Shown here one piece after another: positions 29,104 to 37,700 of a stretch of 64,000 bases of DNA. This DNA is from Thermus filiformis (GTDB lineage Bacteria; Deinococcota; Deinococci; Deinococcales; Thermaceae). Every line of letters begins with the position of its first letter. Position 1 is the first letter of the stretch. The stretch spans positions 62,001 to 126,000 of the forward strand of contig NZ_JPSL02000040.1 of the NCBI RefSeq assembly GCF_000771745.2, given 5' to 3'. The notes beneath the pieces are model-generated. The model searched no databases. It saw nothing but the letters and a program-made list of their open reading frames with translations, and had not been told where the DNA came from. The position numbers were made by a program, and so were the translations under genes.

Positions 29104-29766
29104 TCATACGAGCCCGTGGGCGATCTCCTCCAAAAGCCGCGGGTCCAGGATCCGCACCGCCCCCCGCTCCAGCTCCAAGGCCCCCCGCTTCCTCAGGGCG
29201 TGCAGGGCCCGGGTGGCGCTTTCCCGGCTCGAGCCGGCCAGGCCCGCCACCTGGGCGTGGCTTAAAGGGAGGAGGGCCTGGCCCGTCTTCTGGTAAGCCC
29301 GCCACAGGGCGAAGGCCACCCGGACCTCCACCTCCTCAAACACCAGGAAGTCCAAAAGGAGGTTGGCCGCCCGGAGCCTTTCCGCCAGGAGGAGGGCCAG
29401 GTTGTGCCCGAACTGGGGGAGGCGGCGGAGGAGGCTTTGGTACTCCTCCCGGAAGAGGAGGTAGAGCTCCCCCTCCTCCAGCATCTCCGCCGAGGCGCTC
29501 CTGGGTGAGCCGTCCAGGAGGCTCATCTCCCCGAAGACCTCCCCTTGGGAGAGGAGGCCCAAGGTCCGCTCCTGCCCCCCCAGGTGGGTGCGGAAGAGCC
29601 GCACCATCCCTCCGGCCACCAGGTAGAGGGCCTGGCCCAGGTCCCCCTCCTTGAAGATCAACTGGCCTTTCCGGTACCGCCGGGGGACGAAGTGCCCGAG
29701 GGCGGTCCGCACCTCCTGGGGGCTGAGGCCTTGGAACAGGGGGCTTTGGAACAGGACCTGGGGCAC
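29104..29766 (-). CDS. Crp/Fnr-family transcriptional regulator
   Basis: A 220-residue regulator with an N-terminal cyclic-nucleotide-binding barrel and a C-terminal HTH (LSHAQVAGLAGSSRESATRAL). The cAMP-contacting residues of Crp are kept: GE at 79-80 in EVFGEMSLLDG and R89-S90 in SPRSASAEM. This favours a cyclic-nucleotide-responsive protein over an iron-sulfur Fnr, as no N-terminal cysteine cluster is present. GTG 29766 lies 6 nt after TAGAGT. It is divergent from an ABC ATPase gene. Thermus strains have several Crp paralogues, and which this is was not decided. Confidence 0.9.
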   Translation of the reverse strand: MPQVLFQSPLFQGLSPQEVRTALGHFVPRRYRKGQLIFKEGDLGQALYLVAGGMVRLFRTHLGGQERTLGLLSQGEVFGEMSLLDGSPRSASAEMLEEGELYLLFREEYQSLLRRLPQFGHNLALLLAERLRAANLLLDFLVFEEVEVRVAFALWRAYQKTGQALLPLSHAQVAGLAGSSRESATRALHALRKRGALELERGAVRILDPRLLEEIAHGLV

Positions 29767-29813
29767 GGCCTTACTCTAACCGAACCCTCACCTTGGCGCC
29801 AGAGGATAGGAGG

Positions 29814-30434
29814 GTGGTGCTCCGGGCGGAGGGGCTTTCCTACGCGTACGAGGCCCCCCTCTTCCGGGGGGTGTCCCTGGCCCTGGGGGAGGGGGAGGCC
29901 CTGGCCCTCCTCGGCCCCTCGGGGAGCGGAAAGACCACCCTGCTCCACCTCCTGGCGGGGCTTCTGCCCTTACAGGAGGGGGAGGTCTACTGGGAGGGGC
30001 TTCCCATCCGGGGCCTTTCCGAGGCGGCCCTGGCCCGGAGGCGGCTGGGGTTTTTGGGCCTGGTCCTGCAGCACCACTTCCTGATGCCCGAGCTCACCGC
30101 CTTGGAGAACGTCCTCCTCCCGGGCTACCTGGCGGGCCGGGTGGACCGGGCCCGGGGAGAGGCCCTATTGGAGCGGGTGGGCCTCTTTCACCGGGCGGGC
30201 GCCTTTCCCTTGGCTCTTTCCGGGGGGGAGAGGCAGCGGGTGGCGGTGGCCCGGGCCCTCTACCTCAGGCCCCGGCTGGTCCTGGCGGACGAGCCCACCG
30301 CCAGCCTGGACCGGAGGATGGCCCGGGAGGTCTTCGGCCTCCTCCTGGCCCTGGCCCGGGAGGAGGGGGCGGCCCTTCTGGTGGCCACCCACGACGAGAC
30401 CCTGGTCCAGGACCTGCCCAAACTCCGCCTTTAG
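29814..30434 (+). CDS. ABC transporter ATP-binding protein, LolD/MacB-like
   Basis: A 206-residue ATPase: Walker A LLGPSGSGKTTLLHLLAG, Q-loop LVLQHHFLMPELTALENVLLP, signature LSGGERQRVAVARALYL, Walker B LVLADEPTASLD and H-loop VATHDETLV. The MPELTALENVLLP segment is typical of LolD/MacB/FtsE-type ATPases, which move lipoproteins or power mechanotransmission. No permease gene is adjacent, so its partner is encoded elsewhere. The start is uncertain: TTG 29793 opens the frame, but AGGAGG at 29808-29813 favours GTG 29814 or 29817. The pnp gene follows after 18 nt. Confidence 0.85.
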   Translation: MVLRAEGLSYAYEAPLFRGVSLALGEGEALALLGPSGSGKTTLLHLLAGLLPLQEGEVYWEGLPIRGLSEAALARRRLGFLGLVLQHHFLMPELTALENVLLPGYLAGRVDRARGEALLERVGLFHRAGAFPLALSGGERQRVAVARALYLRPRLVLADEPTASLDRRMAREVFGLLLALAREEGAALLVATHDETLVQDLPKLRL

Positions 30435-30452
30435 GGGTATGCTCTATAGGGT

Positions 30453-31160
30453 ATGCCGATTCACGTGCGCGCCGAGCCCGGCTCCGTGGCCCCCCGGGTC
30501 CTTCTGCCCGGGGACCCCGGCCGGGCGGAGTGGATCGCCCGGACCTACCTGGAGGACCCGGTCCCCTACAACACCCACCGGGGGCTCCTCGGCTACACCG
30601 GTCGGTACAAGGGGGTGCCGGTCTCTGTCCAGACCACGGGGATGGGGGCCCCCTCGGCCAGCATCGTGGCCGAGGAGCTCATCCGCCTGGGGGCCCGGGT
30701 CCTGGTCCGGGTGGGGACCTGTGGGGCGGTGGACGAGGCCCTTAGGCCTTCGGAGCTGGTGGTCGTCCAGGGGGCGGTCCCCCTCGAGGGGACGACCCGC
30801 CAGTACCTGGGCGGGCTGCCCTACGCCCCGGTCCCGGACGTGGAGGTCTTTTTGGCCCTCCTCCGGGCGGCCCGCCGCCTGGGGGTGCCCCACCAGGCGG
30901 GGCTCGTGGTCACGGAGGACGCCTTCTACGCCACCACGAAGGAGGGGGCGCGCGCCTGGGCGGCGTACGGGGTCCTGGCCTTTGAGATGGAGGCCAGCGC
31001 CCTCTTCCTGCTGGCCAAGATGCGGAAGGTGCGGGCGGGGGCGGTGCTGGCCGTCTCCAACCAGATCGGCGACCCCGAGCTGGTCCCCCCAGAGGTGCTG
31101 CAGGAGGGGGTGCGGCGGATGACGGAGGTGGCCCTCGAGGCGGTCTTGGAGGTGGAGTGA
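30453..31160 (+). CDS. deoD: Purine nucleoside phosphorylase, DeoD type
   Basis: A 235-residue hexameric-type phosphorylase that splits purine nucleosides with phosphate. The phosphate site LLPGDPGRAEWIA, the GTCGAVDEAL segment, VTEDAFYA and the EMEASALFLLAK motif holding the ribose-binding glutamates are present, followed by VSNQIGD, which carries the catalytic-loop aspartate. Length fits DeoD (about 235-240). The stop shares a base with the next start (TGATG). Confidence 0.93.
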   Translation: MPIHVRAEPGSVAPRVLLPGDPGRAEWIARTYLEDPVPYNTHRGLLGYTGRYKGVPVSVQTTGMGAPSASIVAEELIRLGARVLVRVGTCGAVDEALRPSELVVVQGAVPLEGTTRQYLGGLPYAPVPDVEVFLALLRAARRLGVPHQAGLVVTEDAFYATTKEGARAWAAYGVLAFEMEASALFLLAKMRKVRAGAVLAVSNQIGDPELVPPEVLQEGVRRMTEVALEAVLEVE

Positions 31161-31969
31161 TGGAGCACGAGCACGAGTTCATCCTGGAGATCCCGGAGTT
31201 TGAGCACCTCTCCTATGAGGTGGAAGGCGGCGTGGCCGTGGTCACCCTCAGGCGGCCCCAGGCCCTGAACGCCCTGAACCAGGAGCTCCTCATGGAGCTC
31301 TCCGAGGTAACGGAGGTCATCCACCAGGACCCGGAGGCCCGGGTGGTCATCTTTACCGGGGAGGGCCGGGCCTTCGCCGCGGGGGCGGACCTAGGGGAGC
31401 TGGCCAAGATCGGCGACGCCTTCCAGGGCCGCGAGGCCGCCCTTTTGGGCCAACAGGTCTTCTCGGAGATCGCCGCCCTGCCCGTCCCCACCATCGCCGC
31501 CATCAACGGCTACGCCCTGGGCGGGGGGCTGGAGCTGGCCCTGGCCTGCGACCTGCGGGTGGCCTCCCGGGGGGCCAAGCTGGGCCTTCCCGAGGTGGGG
31601 CTGGGCCTCATCCCCGGCTACGGGGGGACGCAGCGCCTGCCCCGGCTCATCGGACGGGGGCGGGCCCTGGACCTGATCTTCACCGGCCGGCACGTCCCGG
31701 CGGAGGAGGCCCTACAGCTGGGCCTGGTGAACCGGGTGGGGGAGGATGCCCTCGAGGAGGCCAAAAAGCTCGCCGCCCAGATCCTCAAGAACGCCCCCAT
31801 CGCCCTGGCCCTGGCCAAGGAGAGCGTGGTCCGGGGGGAGGGGCTGGACCTGGAGGAGGCCTTGGAGATCGAGGCCGACCTCTTCGGGTTCGCCTGCACC
31901 ACCAAGGACATGAAGGAGGGGGTGCGGGCCTTTTTGGAGAAGCGCGCACCGGAGTTTAAGGGCGAATGA
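31160..31969 (+). CDS. Enoyl-CoA hydratase/isomerase family protein (crotonase)
   Basis: A 269-residue crotonase-fold protein. The oxyanion-hole region AFAAGADLGEL, then GYALGGGLELALACDLR and GLPEVGLGLIPGYGGTQRL keep both catalytic glutamates of enoyl-CoA hydratase, so hydration of trans-2-enoyl-CoA in fatty acid beta-oxidation is likely. ATG 31160 overlaps the pnp stop by one base. The short acidic N-terminal extension (MEHEHEFILEIPEFEHL) is unusual. Confidence 0.92.
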   Translation: MEHEHEFILEIPEFEHLSYEVEGGVAVVTLRRPQALNALNQELLMELSEVTEVIHQDPEARVVIFTGEGRAFAAGADLGELAKIGDAFQGREAALLGQQVFSEIAALPVPTIAAINGYALGGGLELALACDLRVASRGAKLGLPEVGLGLIPGYGGTQRLPRLIGRGRALDLIFTGRHVPAEEALQLGLVNRVGEDALEEAKKLAAQILKNAPIALALAKESVVRGEGLDLEEALEIEADLFGFACTTKDMKEGVRAFLEKRAPEFKGE

Positions 31970-32838
31970 AGGAGGAAAGGGTCGTCCACGTCGCCAGCCC
32001 CAAGGCCAAGCTCTACCAGGAGGCGGACCAGGCCATCCGGGAGAAGCTCAAGGCCTACCCCAAGGCCCTGGCCGCCTACGAGCAGGTCATCCAGGACCCG
32101 GAGGCCCGCGCCGGCTGGAACATGGCCAACTACCTCACGATGCGCAAGCTGGGCTACAACGACCACGGCCGGGTGCACGCCCTCCTCACCGGGGCGGCCA
32201 GCGTGGCCATCCTGGGCCTTCTGGTGGAGGCCGGCGTGCGGCTGGACACCCTGGAGTCCGGGGCGGGGGAGGTGGAGGACGCGTACGTGGTCGTCCTCCT
32301 CTCCACCATGCTCCACGACCTGGGAAACCAGGTGCACCGCTTCGGCCACGAGGCCTTTGGGGTCGGGTTGGCCCTGCCCATCCTCAACCGCATCCTGGAG
32401 CGGCTCTACCCCGATCCGGAGCAGCGCACCCTCCTCCGGGCCCTGATCCTCCACGGCATCTACAGCCACGACCTCGAGCCCGAGCCCCTCACCCTCGAGG
32501 CCGGGGTCACGGCGGTGGCCGACGGGACGGACATCACCAAGGGCCGGGGGCGGAAGGCCTTCCAGCTGGGCTCCATAGACATCCACTCCATCAGCGCCTT
32601 GGCGGTGGACGAGGTGCGCATCCTAAAGGGGGAGAGGACCCCGGTGGAGATCCAGGTCCTCATGAACAACTCCGCCGGCATCTTCCAGGTGGAGGAAACC
32701 CTGACCAAGAAGGTCCTGAAAAGCCCCTTGCGCCCCTACGTGAGCGTGGTGGCCATGACGGACGGGGCCGGGCACGACCAGCGGATCGTCCACCGGGTGC
32801 GCCTCCACGAGGCGGAGCCCCGCTTCGTCCTGGACTAA
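31966..32838 (+). CDS. HD-domain phosphohydrolase
   Basis: A 290-residue protein with the HD motif in VVLLSTMLHDLGNQVHRFGH, an upstream DHGRVHALLTGAASVAI that supplies another histidine ligand, and LILHGIYSHDL and TAVADGTDITKGRGR downstream. HD proteins hydrolyse phosphomonoester or phosphodiester bonds in nucleotides. The start overlaps the crotonase stop (ATGA, 31966-31969), and it is the last gene of the ABC-pnp-crotonase-HD run. Its TAA stop runs directly into the double hairpin repeat. The substrate is unknown. Confidence 0.82.
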   Translation: MKEERVVHVASPKAKLYQEADQAIREKLKAYPKALAAYEQVIQDPEARAGWNMANYLTMRKLGYNDHGRVHALLTGAASVAILGLLVEAGVRLDTLESGAGEVEDAYVVVLLSTMLHDLGNQVHRFGHEAFGVGLALPILNRILERLYPDPEQRTLLRALILHGIYSHDLEPEPLTLEAGVTAVADGTDITKGRGRKAFQLGSIDIHSISALAVDEVRILKGERTPVEIQVLMNNSAGIFQVEETLTKKVLKSPLRPYVSVVAMTDGAGHDQRIVHRVRLHEAEPRFVLD

Positions 32839-32913
32839 TACCACCCCATCCTGGCCCCTGCCAGGATGGGGGCCCCGGTAAACCACCCCGTCCCAGCTTG
32901 CGCTGGGACGGGG
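32839..32913. repeat. Double 3'-end hairpin repeat after the HD gene
   Basis: The TAA stop (32836-32838) is followed at once by TACCACCCC. Hairpin 1, 32844-32871: arms CCCCATCCTGGC and complement around CCCT. Hairpin 2, 32886-32913: arms CCCCGTCCCAGC and complement around TTGC. The joint GGGGCCCCGGTAAA is the same as at 9642-9711 read on the other strand. The loop of hairpin 1 differs while its stem is intact. Confidence 0.88.
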
Positions 32914-32939
32914 GCCCCGTTAGAAGCCCTTAGCCGGCC

Positions 32940-33338
32940 TCAGGAGCCCTCCAGGGGCACCACCGCCAGGGTGCACCGGCTCACCGAGACCAGCCTTTCC
33001 TCCTCGTCGTAGATGCGCACCTCCCAGACCTGGGTGGTCCGCCCCAGGTGCAAGGGGGTCCCCACCGCCCGGACTACCCCGGCCCGCTTGGGCCTCAGGT
33101 GGTTGGCGTTGATCTCCAACCCGAAGGCTGCGTACCCTGGCGGGCAGTTCAAGAACCCCCCCACGCTGGCCACGCTCTCCGCCAGGGCCACGCTGGCCCC
33201 CCCGTGCAGGAAACCGAAGGGCTGGTGGACCCGGGGGGTGACCTCGAGCTCCGCCACCACCTTGTCCTTGGAAAGCTCCAGGTACCGGACGCCCAGGGTC
33301 TTGTCCAGGGTCTCCCGCTCCAAAAAGCCCGCTTCCAT
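32940..33338 (-). CDS. Hotdog-fold thioesterase, PaaI type
   Basis: A 132-residue hotdog protein. PFGFLHGGASVALAESVAS is the conserved helix-loop with the catalytic-site HGG, followed by GLEINANHLRPKRAG and strands ending VSVSRCTLAVV. PaaI-type enzymes hydrolyse acyl-CoA or aryl-acyl-CoA thioesters in the cytoplasm. ATG 33338 lies 6 nt after TATACT (33350-33345, - strand), in a 29-nt divergent gap. Confidence 0.9.
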   Translation of the reverse strand: MEAGFLERETLDKTLGVRYLELSKDKVVAELEVTPRVHQPFGFLHGGASVALAESVASVGGFLNCPPGYAAFGLEINANHLRPKRAGVVRAVGTPLHLGRTTQVWEVRIYDEEERLVSVSRCTLAVVPLEGS

Positions 33339-33367
33339 GGACCGAGTATACGGGGTATAACGGGGGG
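33339..33367. promoter_or_regulatory. 29-nt divergent leaderless promoter region (thioesterase / hydrolase-like)
   Basis: - strand TATACT (33350-33345), 6 nt, ATG 33338. + strand TATAAC (33356-33361), 6 nt, GTG 33368. The two -10 boxes are separated by 5 nt and point away from each other. Confidence 0.62.
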
Positions 33368-34003
33368 GTGAGGGCGGTGCGGTTCTACCCCGGAAGCCTG
33401 ATGCCCCCGGCGGGGTTCGCCTTCTTCCAGGGCCTGGAGGAGAAGGCGGAGGAGGGGCTCCACCTGGTGGCCTTCGCGGAAGGGGCCCTGCCGGCCCTGA
33501 AGGACGCGGCCCGCCTCGAGGCCCGAAGCCTGGTCCTCCTCTCCCCCCTCCTGGAGGGCTCCCCCCTTCTTCGGGCCAAGGCCGAGGCCCTCCGCTTCGC
33601 CCTGGAGGTGGGGGGGCTCGAGGGGTTTGCCCGGGTGGGGCGGGCCTTCTTCTTCGGCCCGGACACGGTGGGGGAGGAGGCCCTCTGGGAGGCCTGGCGG
33701 GAAGGGCTGAGCGAGGAGGGGGTGCGGGGCTTCCTGGACCACCTGGCGGGCCTGGGGGACGAGCGGCGCTGGCTCCGGGGCTTTGAGGGCCGGGTCCTGG
33801 TCCTGGCCGGGGCCTGGGACGCCTTCCTCCTCCCGCCCCTTTCCGCCCGGGTGGTGGACTTCGCCAAGGGGGAGGCGGTCCGGTTGCTCCTGGAAGGGGG
33901 GTTCCTGGCCCCCTGGGAGGCGCCAGAGGAGGCCCTGGCCCTGATGGAGGAGTTCCTGAGCGGGGAGGGCTTCCGGGCCTTGCCCGGGGGGCTGGCCCTT
34001 TGA
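33368..34003 (+). CDS. Degenerate alpha/beta-hydrolase-like protein
   Basis: A 211-residue protein. The last third resembles the C-terminal part of alpha/beta hydrolases: VLVLAGAWDAFLLPP corresponds to the strand with the catalytic acid, and GGFLAPWEAPEEALALMEEFL to the usual GH-x-P-x-x-E-x-P helix, but the catalytic histidine position is Phe. No G-x-S-x-G nucleophile elbow is visible, so it may be non-catalytic. GTG 33368 lies 6 nt after TATAAC. The stop is followed by GGCCGCCCCATCC, like a worn member of the hairpin family. Confidence 0.6.
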   Translation: MRAVRFYPGSLMPPAGFAFFQGLEEKAEEGLHLVAFAEGALPALKDAARLEARSLVLLSPLLEGSPLLRAKAEALRFALEVGGLEGFARVGRAFFFGPDTVGEEALWEAWREGLSEEGVRGFLDHLAGLGDERRWLRGFEGRVLVLAGAWDAFLLPPLSARVVDFAKGEAVRLLLEGGFLAPWEAPEEALALMEEFLSGEGFRALPGGLAL

Positions 34004-34047
34004 GGCCGCCCCATCCAGCCCCCGCGCCAAGCCGGGGACCTCGGCAG

Positions 34048-34140
34048 AGCTTTCCCCAGGCAGGGGCGAGGAAGGCGGGGGACGGGGTCTTCTTCCCGGA
34101 GCACACCTCCCTGGGCCTGCCCGGCCTCGGCCGGGTCTAA
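34048..34140 (+). pseudogene. Possible coding remnant upstream of the trpF 3' end
   Basis: In this 133-nt gap one + strand frame shows strong GC3 bias for 31 codons and ends GVFFPEHTSLGLPGLGRV then TAA (34138-34140), which overlaps the trpF stop on the other strand. No start or recognised domain is present. It could be the tail of a lost gene or chance. GGCC-TC-GGCC arms in the same stretch may act as a hairpin. Confidence 0.3.
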
Positions 34141-34724
34141 AGGGAAGCGAAGAAGGCCCGCATCCGGGCCTCGCTCTTTTTCCCGGGAGCCTCCTCCACG
34201 CCGCTGGAGACGTCCAGGCCGTAGGGCTTGAGGGCCAGGGCCTCCCGGACGTTTTCCGGGTCCAGCCCCCCGGCCAGGATGATCCGCACCCCCTGGTCCA
34301 AGAGGGGCTGGGCCCAGTCCCGGGGCCAGGCCTGGCCCGACCCCGGGGCCTTCCCGTCCAGAAGCAGGGCGTCCGCGGGGTAGCGGGCCCAGGCGGGGTC
34401 GGCGGGGCCCGAAAGGCGGAAGGCCTTGATGACCGGGTAGCGCTTGCGGATCTCCAGGGCCCACTCCGGGGGCTCGTTCCCGTGGAGCTGGGCCACCTGG
34501 AGCCGGGCCCGCTCCATGGCGTGGAGGACGGCCTCCGGGGGTTCGTCCACAAAGACCCCCACCCGCACCACGAAGGGGCCCAGGGCCAGGCCGATTTCCC
34601 GGGCCATCTCTGGGGTGACGCGCCGCCTCGAGGGGGCGAGCACGAACCCCACCGCGCTCGCCCCCAGGGCCTCGGCGAGGAGGGCGTCCTCGAGGCGGGT
34701 GATGCCGCAGACCTTTACCCGCAC
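34137..34724 (-). CDS. trpF: Phosphoribosylanthranilate isomerase
   Basis: A 195-residue TIM-barrel enzyme of tryptophan synthesis that converts PRA to CdRP. VKVCGITRLEDALLAEALGA holds the catalytic cysteine, VGVFVDEPPEAV and QLHGNEPPEW follow, and IILAGGLDPENVREAL and GLDVSSGVEEAPGKKSEARM are the phosphate-binding and catalytic-aspartate motifs. GTG 34724 overlaps the nrdJ stop by 10 nt. No other trp gene is near; pairing with nrdJ is unusual. Confidence 0.94.
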   Translation of the reverse strand: MRVKVCGITRLEDALLAEALGASAVGFVLAPSRRRVTPEMAREIGLALGPFVVRVGVFVDEPPEAVLHAMERARLQVAQLHGNEPPEWALEIRKRYPVIKAFRLSGPADPAWARYPADALLLDGKAPGSGQAWPRDWAQPLLDQGVRIILAGGLDPENVREALALKPYGLDVSSGVEEAPGKKSEARMRAFFASL

Positions 34725-37700
34725 TTGCTGTACCCGCAGGCCTTGCAGGTGTAGCATCCCTCTTCCCTCACCAGGGCCTTCTCCCCGCAGACCGGGCAGG
34801 CCTGGGCCCCCGCCAGGGTTACCCCGCCTCCGGATATCGGAGCGACTTCCCCCTGCTCCGCAAGCGGGGAAGGGGCGGCCTGGGGTTCCTTCCCGAAAGA
34901 GGCGCCCAAAAGGTCCGCCTGACCCGCGGTTTCCAGGGCCACGGCGATGAGGTCGGCCTTGCTGGAGACGAGTCTTCCTTGGTAGGTGCCGTAAAGCCCG
35001 CCGTTGATGCCCCGGAGGGTCCGGATAAGGGCCTCGGGGGGCACCCCGTGCTGGAGGGCGATGGAGACCACCCGGCCCAGGGCCTCGGAGTCGGCGTTGG
35101 CTTCGTCCCCCGCCTTGCCCGAGGTGAGGATGACCTCGATGGGCCGGCCTTCCAAGAGGTTGACCGTGACCAGGAAGCTCCGCTTGGAGCCGTCCGGGGA
35201 GAGGAGCTTGACCATGTCCGTGAAGCCCATGAGCCGGCCGGGGCGCTCGTAAAGCGGGGCGCCCTGTTCCCTATGCGAAAGGACCGGATCCTTGCGGTGT
35301 TCCCCTATCGGGGAAGCAGTCCGGTGTTCCCCTACCGGGGAGGCCGGGCGCTCTCCCTGATCCTGAACCTCCTGCGAGTCTTCGCGCTTCACGGTGAGCA
35401 CCTGGAACTCCCGGCTCCCGTCCCGGTAGACGGTGATCCCCTTGCACCCGGTGCGGTAGGCCTCGAGGTAGGCGGCCTCCACGTCGTCCACGGTGGCCTC
35501 GTTGGGCAGGTTGATGGTTTTGCTAAGCGAGTTCCCCACATATGCCCCCTCGTCAAAGGCCCGCTGCACCACGCCCTGCATCCTTACGTGGTCCAGGGGG
35601 TGGATGTCGTGGGCGCACAGGAAGACCTTGCGGATGGGCTCGGGGACGAAGGGGAGGTTTTGGACCGAGCCGTGCCCGTCCTTCTGGATCTCCTCCACGA
35701 TCTTGCCCCAGTCCCACTTCCCGTCCTTCTCGTAGCCGGGGGCGGGCGGGTACTTCTCCATGAGCTCCACGAACATGGGGTGGAGGAGGGGCTTGTACTC
35801 CCCGCCGATCCGGCGCCAGACGAAGGGGCTGAAGACGGGCTCTATGCCGCTGCTCACCCCCATGATCATGCTGGTGGTGCCGGTGGGGGCCACGGTGAGG
35901 AGGGCCACGTTGCGCCGGGGAGGGATCCCGAGGGAGCGGAAGTACGCCTCGTGTTCCGCGTAAAGGGGGAAGACCCCCCGCTCCTCGGCCAGGGCCTCCG
36001 AGGCCCGGGTGGCCTCCTCCCGCAGGACCGTCATGACCTTTTGGACGAGGGCCCGGCCCTCCTCGCTGGAGTAGGGGAGGCCCAGGCGGATGAGCATGTC
36101 CGCCAGACCCATCACCCCCAGGCCCAGGCGCCGCAGCTTCCTCGCCGCCTCCTCGTTGTCGGGGAGGGCGAAGCGGTTCACGGTGAGGACGTTGTCCAGG
36201 AAGCGGACGGCCACGGGGATGTCCCTTTGGAAGGCCTCAAAGTCAAAGGAGGGGGTCGGACCTTCCTGGACGTAGGCCTCGAGGTTGAAGGCCCCCAGGT
36301 CGCAGGGCTCGCCCACGGTGAGGGGGATCTCGCCGCAGTTGTGTGCAACTACTCCATTCGCGATCAGGCTGTGCGTGACGGGCTCGGTGAGGTCGTACAC
36401 CGGCGCCTCGCCCGCGGGCTCCACCCGGGCTACTGTGGCCAGGAAGGGCTTCTGGTAGGTGCCCCGGGGGCGGTCCTTCAGGAAGGCGAGGAGCTTTTCC
36501 TGCTTGGCCGGCTGCAGGAACCCCACCACCTGGGCGAACCGGTCCCGATTCCCGGCCCCCAGGATGAGCTCGTACTGCTCGGCCACGGCGTACTCCTTGA
36601 GCCCCCCGCGCCCGTCGGGGAGAGGCTTGCGGGTTGCTTCCCGAAGGGAACACCGAGAGGCCGGGCGCCGCCGGTGGATCTTGCCGTAGATGCCCAGGTT
36701 GAGGAGGAGGAGCTGGACGTCCTGGAGCAGGCCCCGGCTCGAGGAGGCGAGCCGCACCGTGGCGTCCTGCTTGGCGGGGTTGACCTGTACGCTCCCGTCC
36801 GCGCTGAAAAGCCCCTGCAGGAAGCCCACCACCGCCTCCCGGGGGGCCCGGAAGAGGCTTTCCGGCACCCGCTTCTCCGTGGCCTTGGCGGCTTTCACCC
36901 CCAGGGCTTGGAAGAACTCTGCGGGGAGCTTCTTGAAGTGCAGGTGGTAGGTGTTGGAGGAGGTCTTTTGAAGGCTTCCCCCGCCGAACCAGTCCCGGAG
37001 GAGGTCGGGAAGCCACCCCAAAGCGGCGAAGTCCTCCCGGGAGAAGTAGAACCCCACCCCGTCCTCCCGCAGGTACCCGTCCCCCAGGAGCCAGCCCAGG
37101 GCTACCCCCAGCTCCCGGCTCCAGTGGGTGGGGAGGTGGGCGTACTTTTCCCGGACGTCGCGGCGCCCCCCTTCTCCCTTGCCCCCGGCCACCGCTACCC
37201 GTTCCCGGGCCACGGCCAGGGCGGGGGCGGGCAGGGCCTCCTCCTTGGGGAAGAGCCCTTCCCCACTTTGTACCAGGAGCCGGTCCCCGGGCTTTAGGCT
37301 CCCCGCCTCCCGGTAGCCCTCGGGGGTGAGGAGGAGGTGGTCGGGGGTGAGGACGAGCTCGAGGCCCTCCCGGGTGAGGAGGCGCACCACGGGCTTCACC
37401 CCAGTGAAGAAGGCCCGCGCCGCCCGGCGCACCGTGGTTCCCTGGGCGGGGAGGGGCTCGCCCAGCCCGTGGAGGGGAGCGCGGTTGTCCGTGACCAGGA
37501 AGAAGCTCTCCCCCTGACGGGCCAGCTCCTCTATGGGCACCAGGCCGTGCTCGGTGGGGATGCGGGTGCCGCCTACGAAGCAGGGGTTGGTGGAGCGGAT
37601 CTGGTAGCGTTCCCCCAACCCCTTCAGGGCCGAGTACTCGTTCACCCGGTCAATGAAGATGAGGCCGGGCTCCCCCGTGGCCCAGGCGTGCCAGGCGATC

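Noticed and set aside
35295-35348. CRISPR array
   Set aside because: There are only two contiguous 27-nt copies without spacers, and they lie inside nrdJ. The heptad arrays at 50911-51000 were rejected for the same reason.
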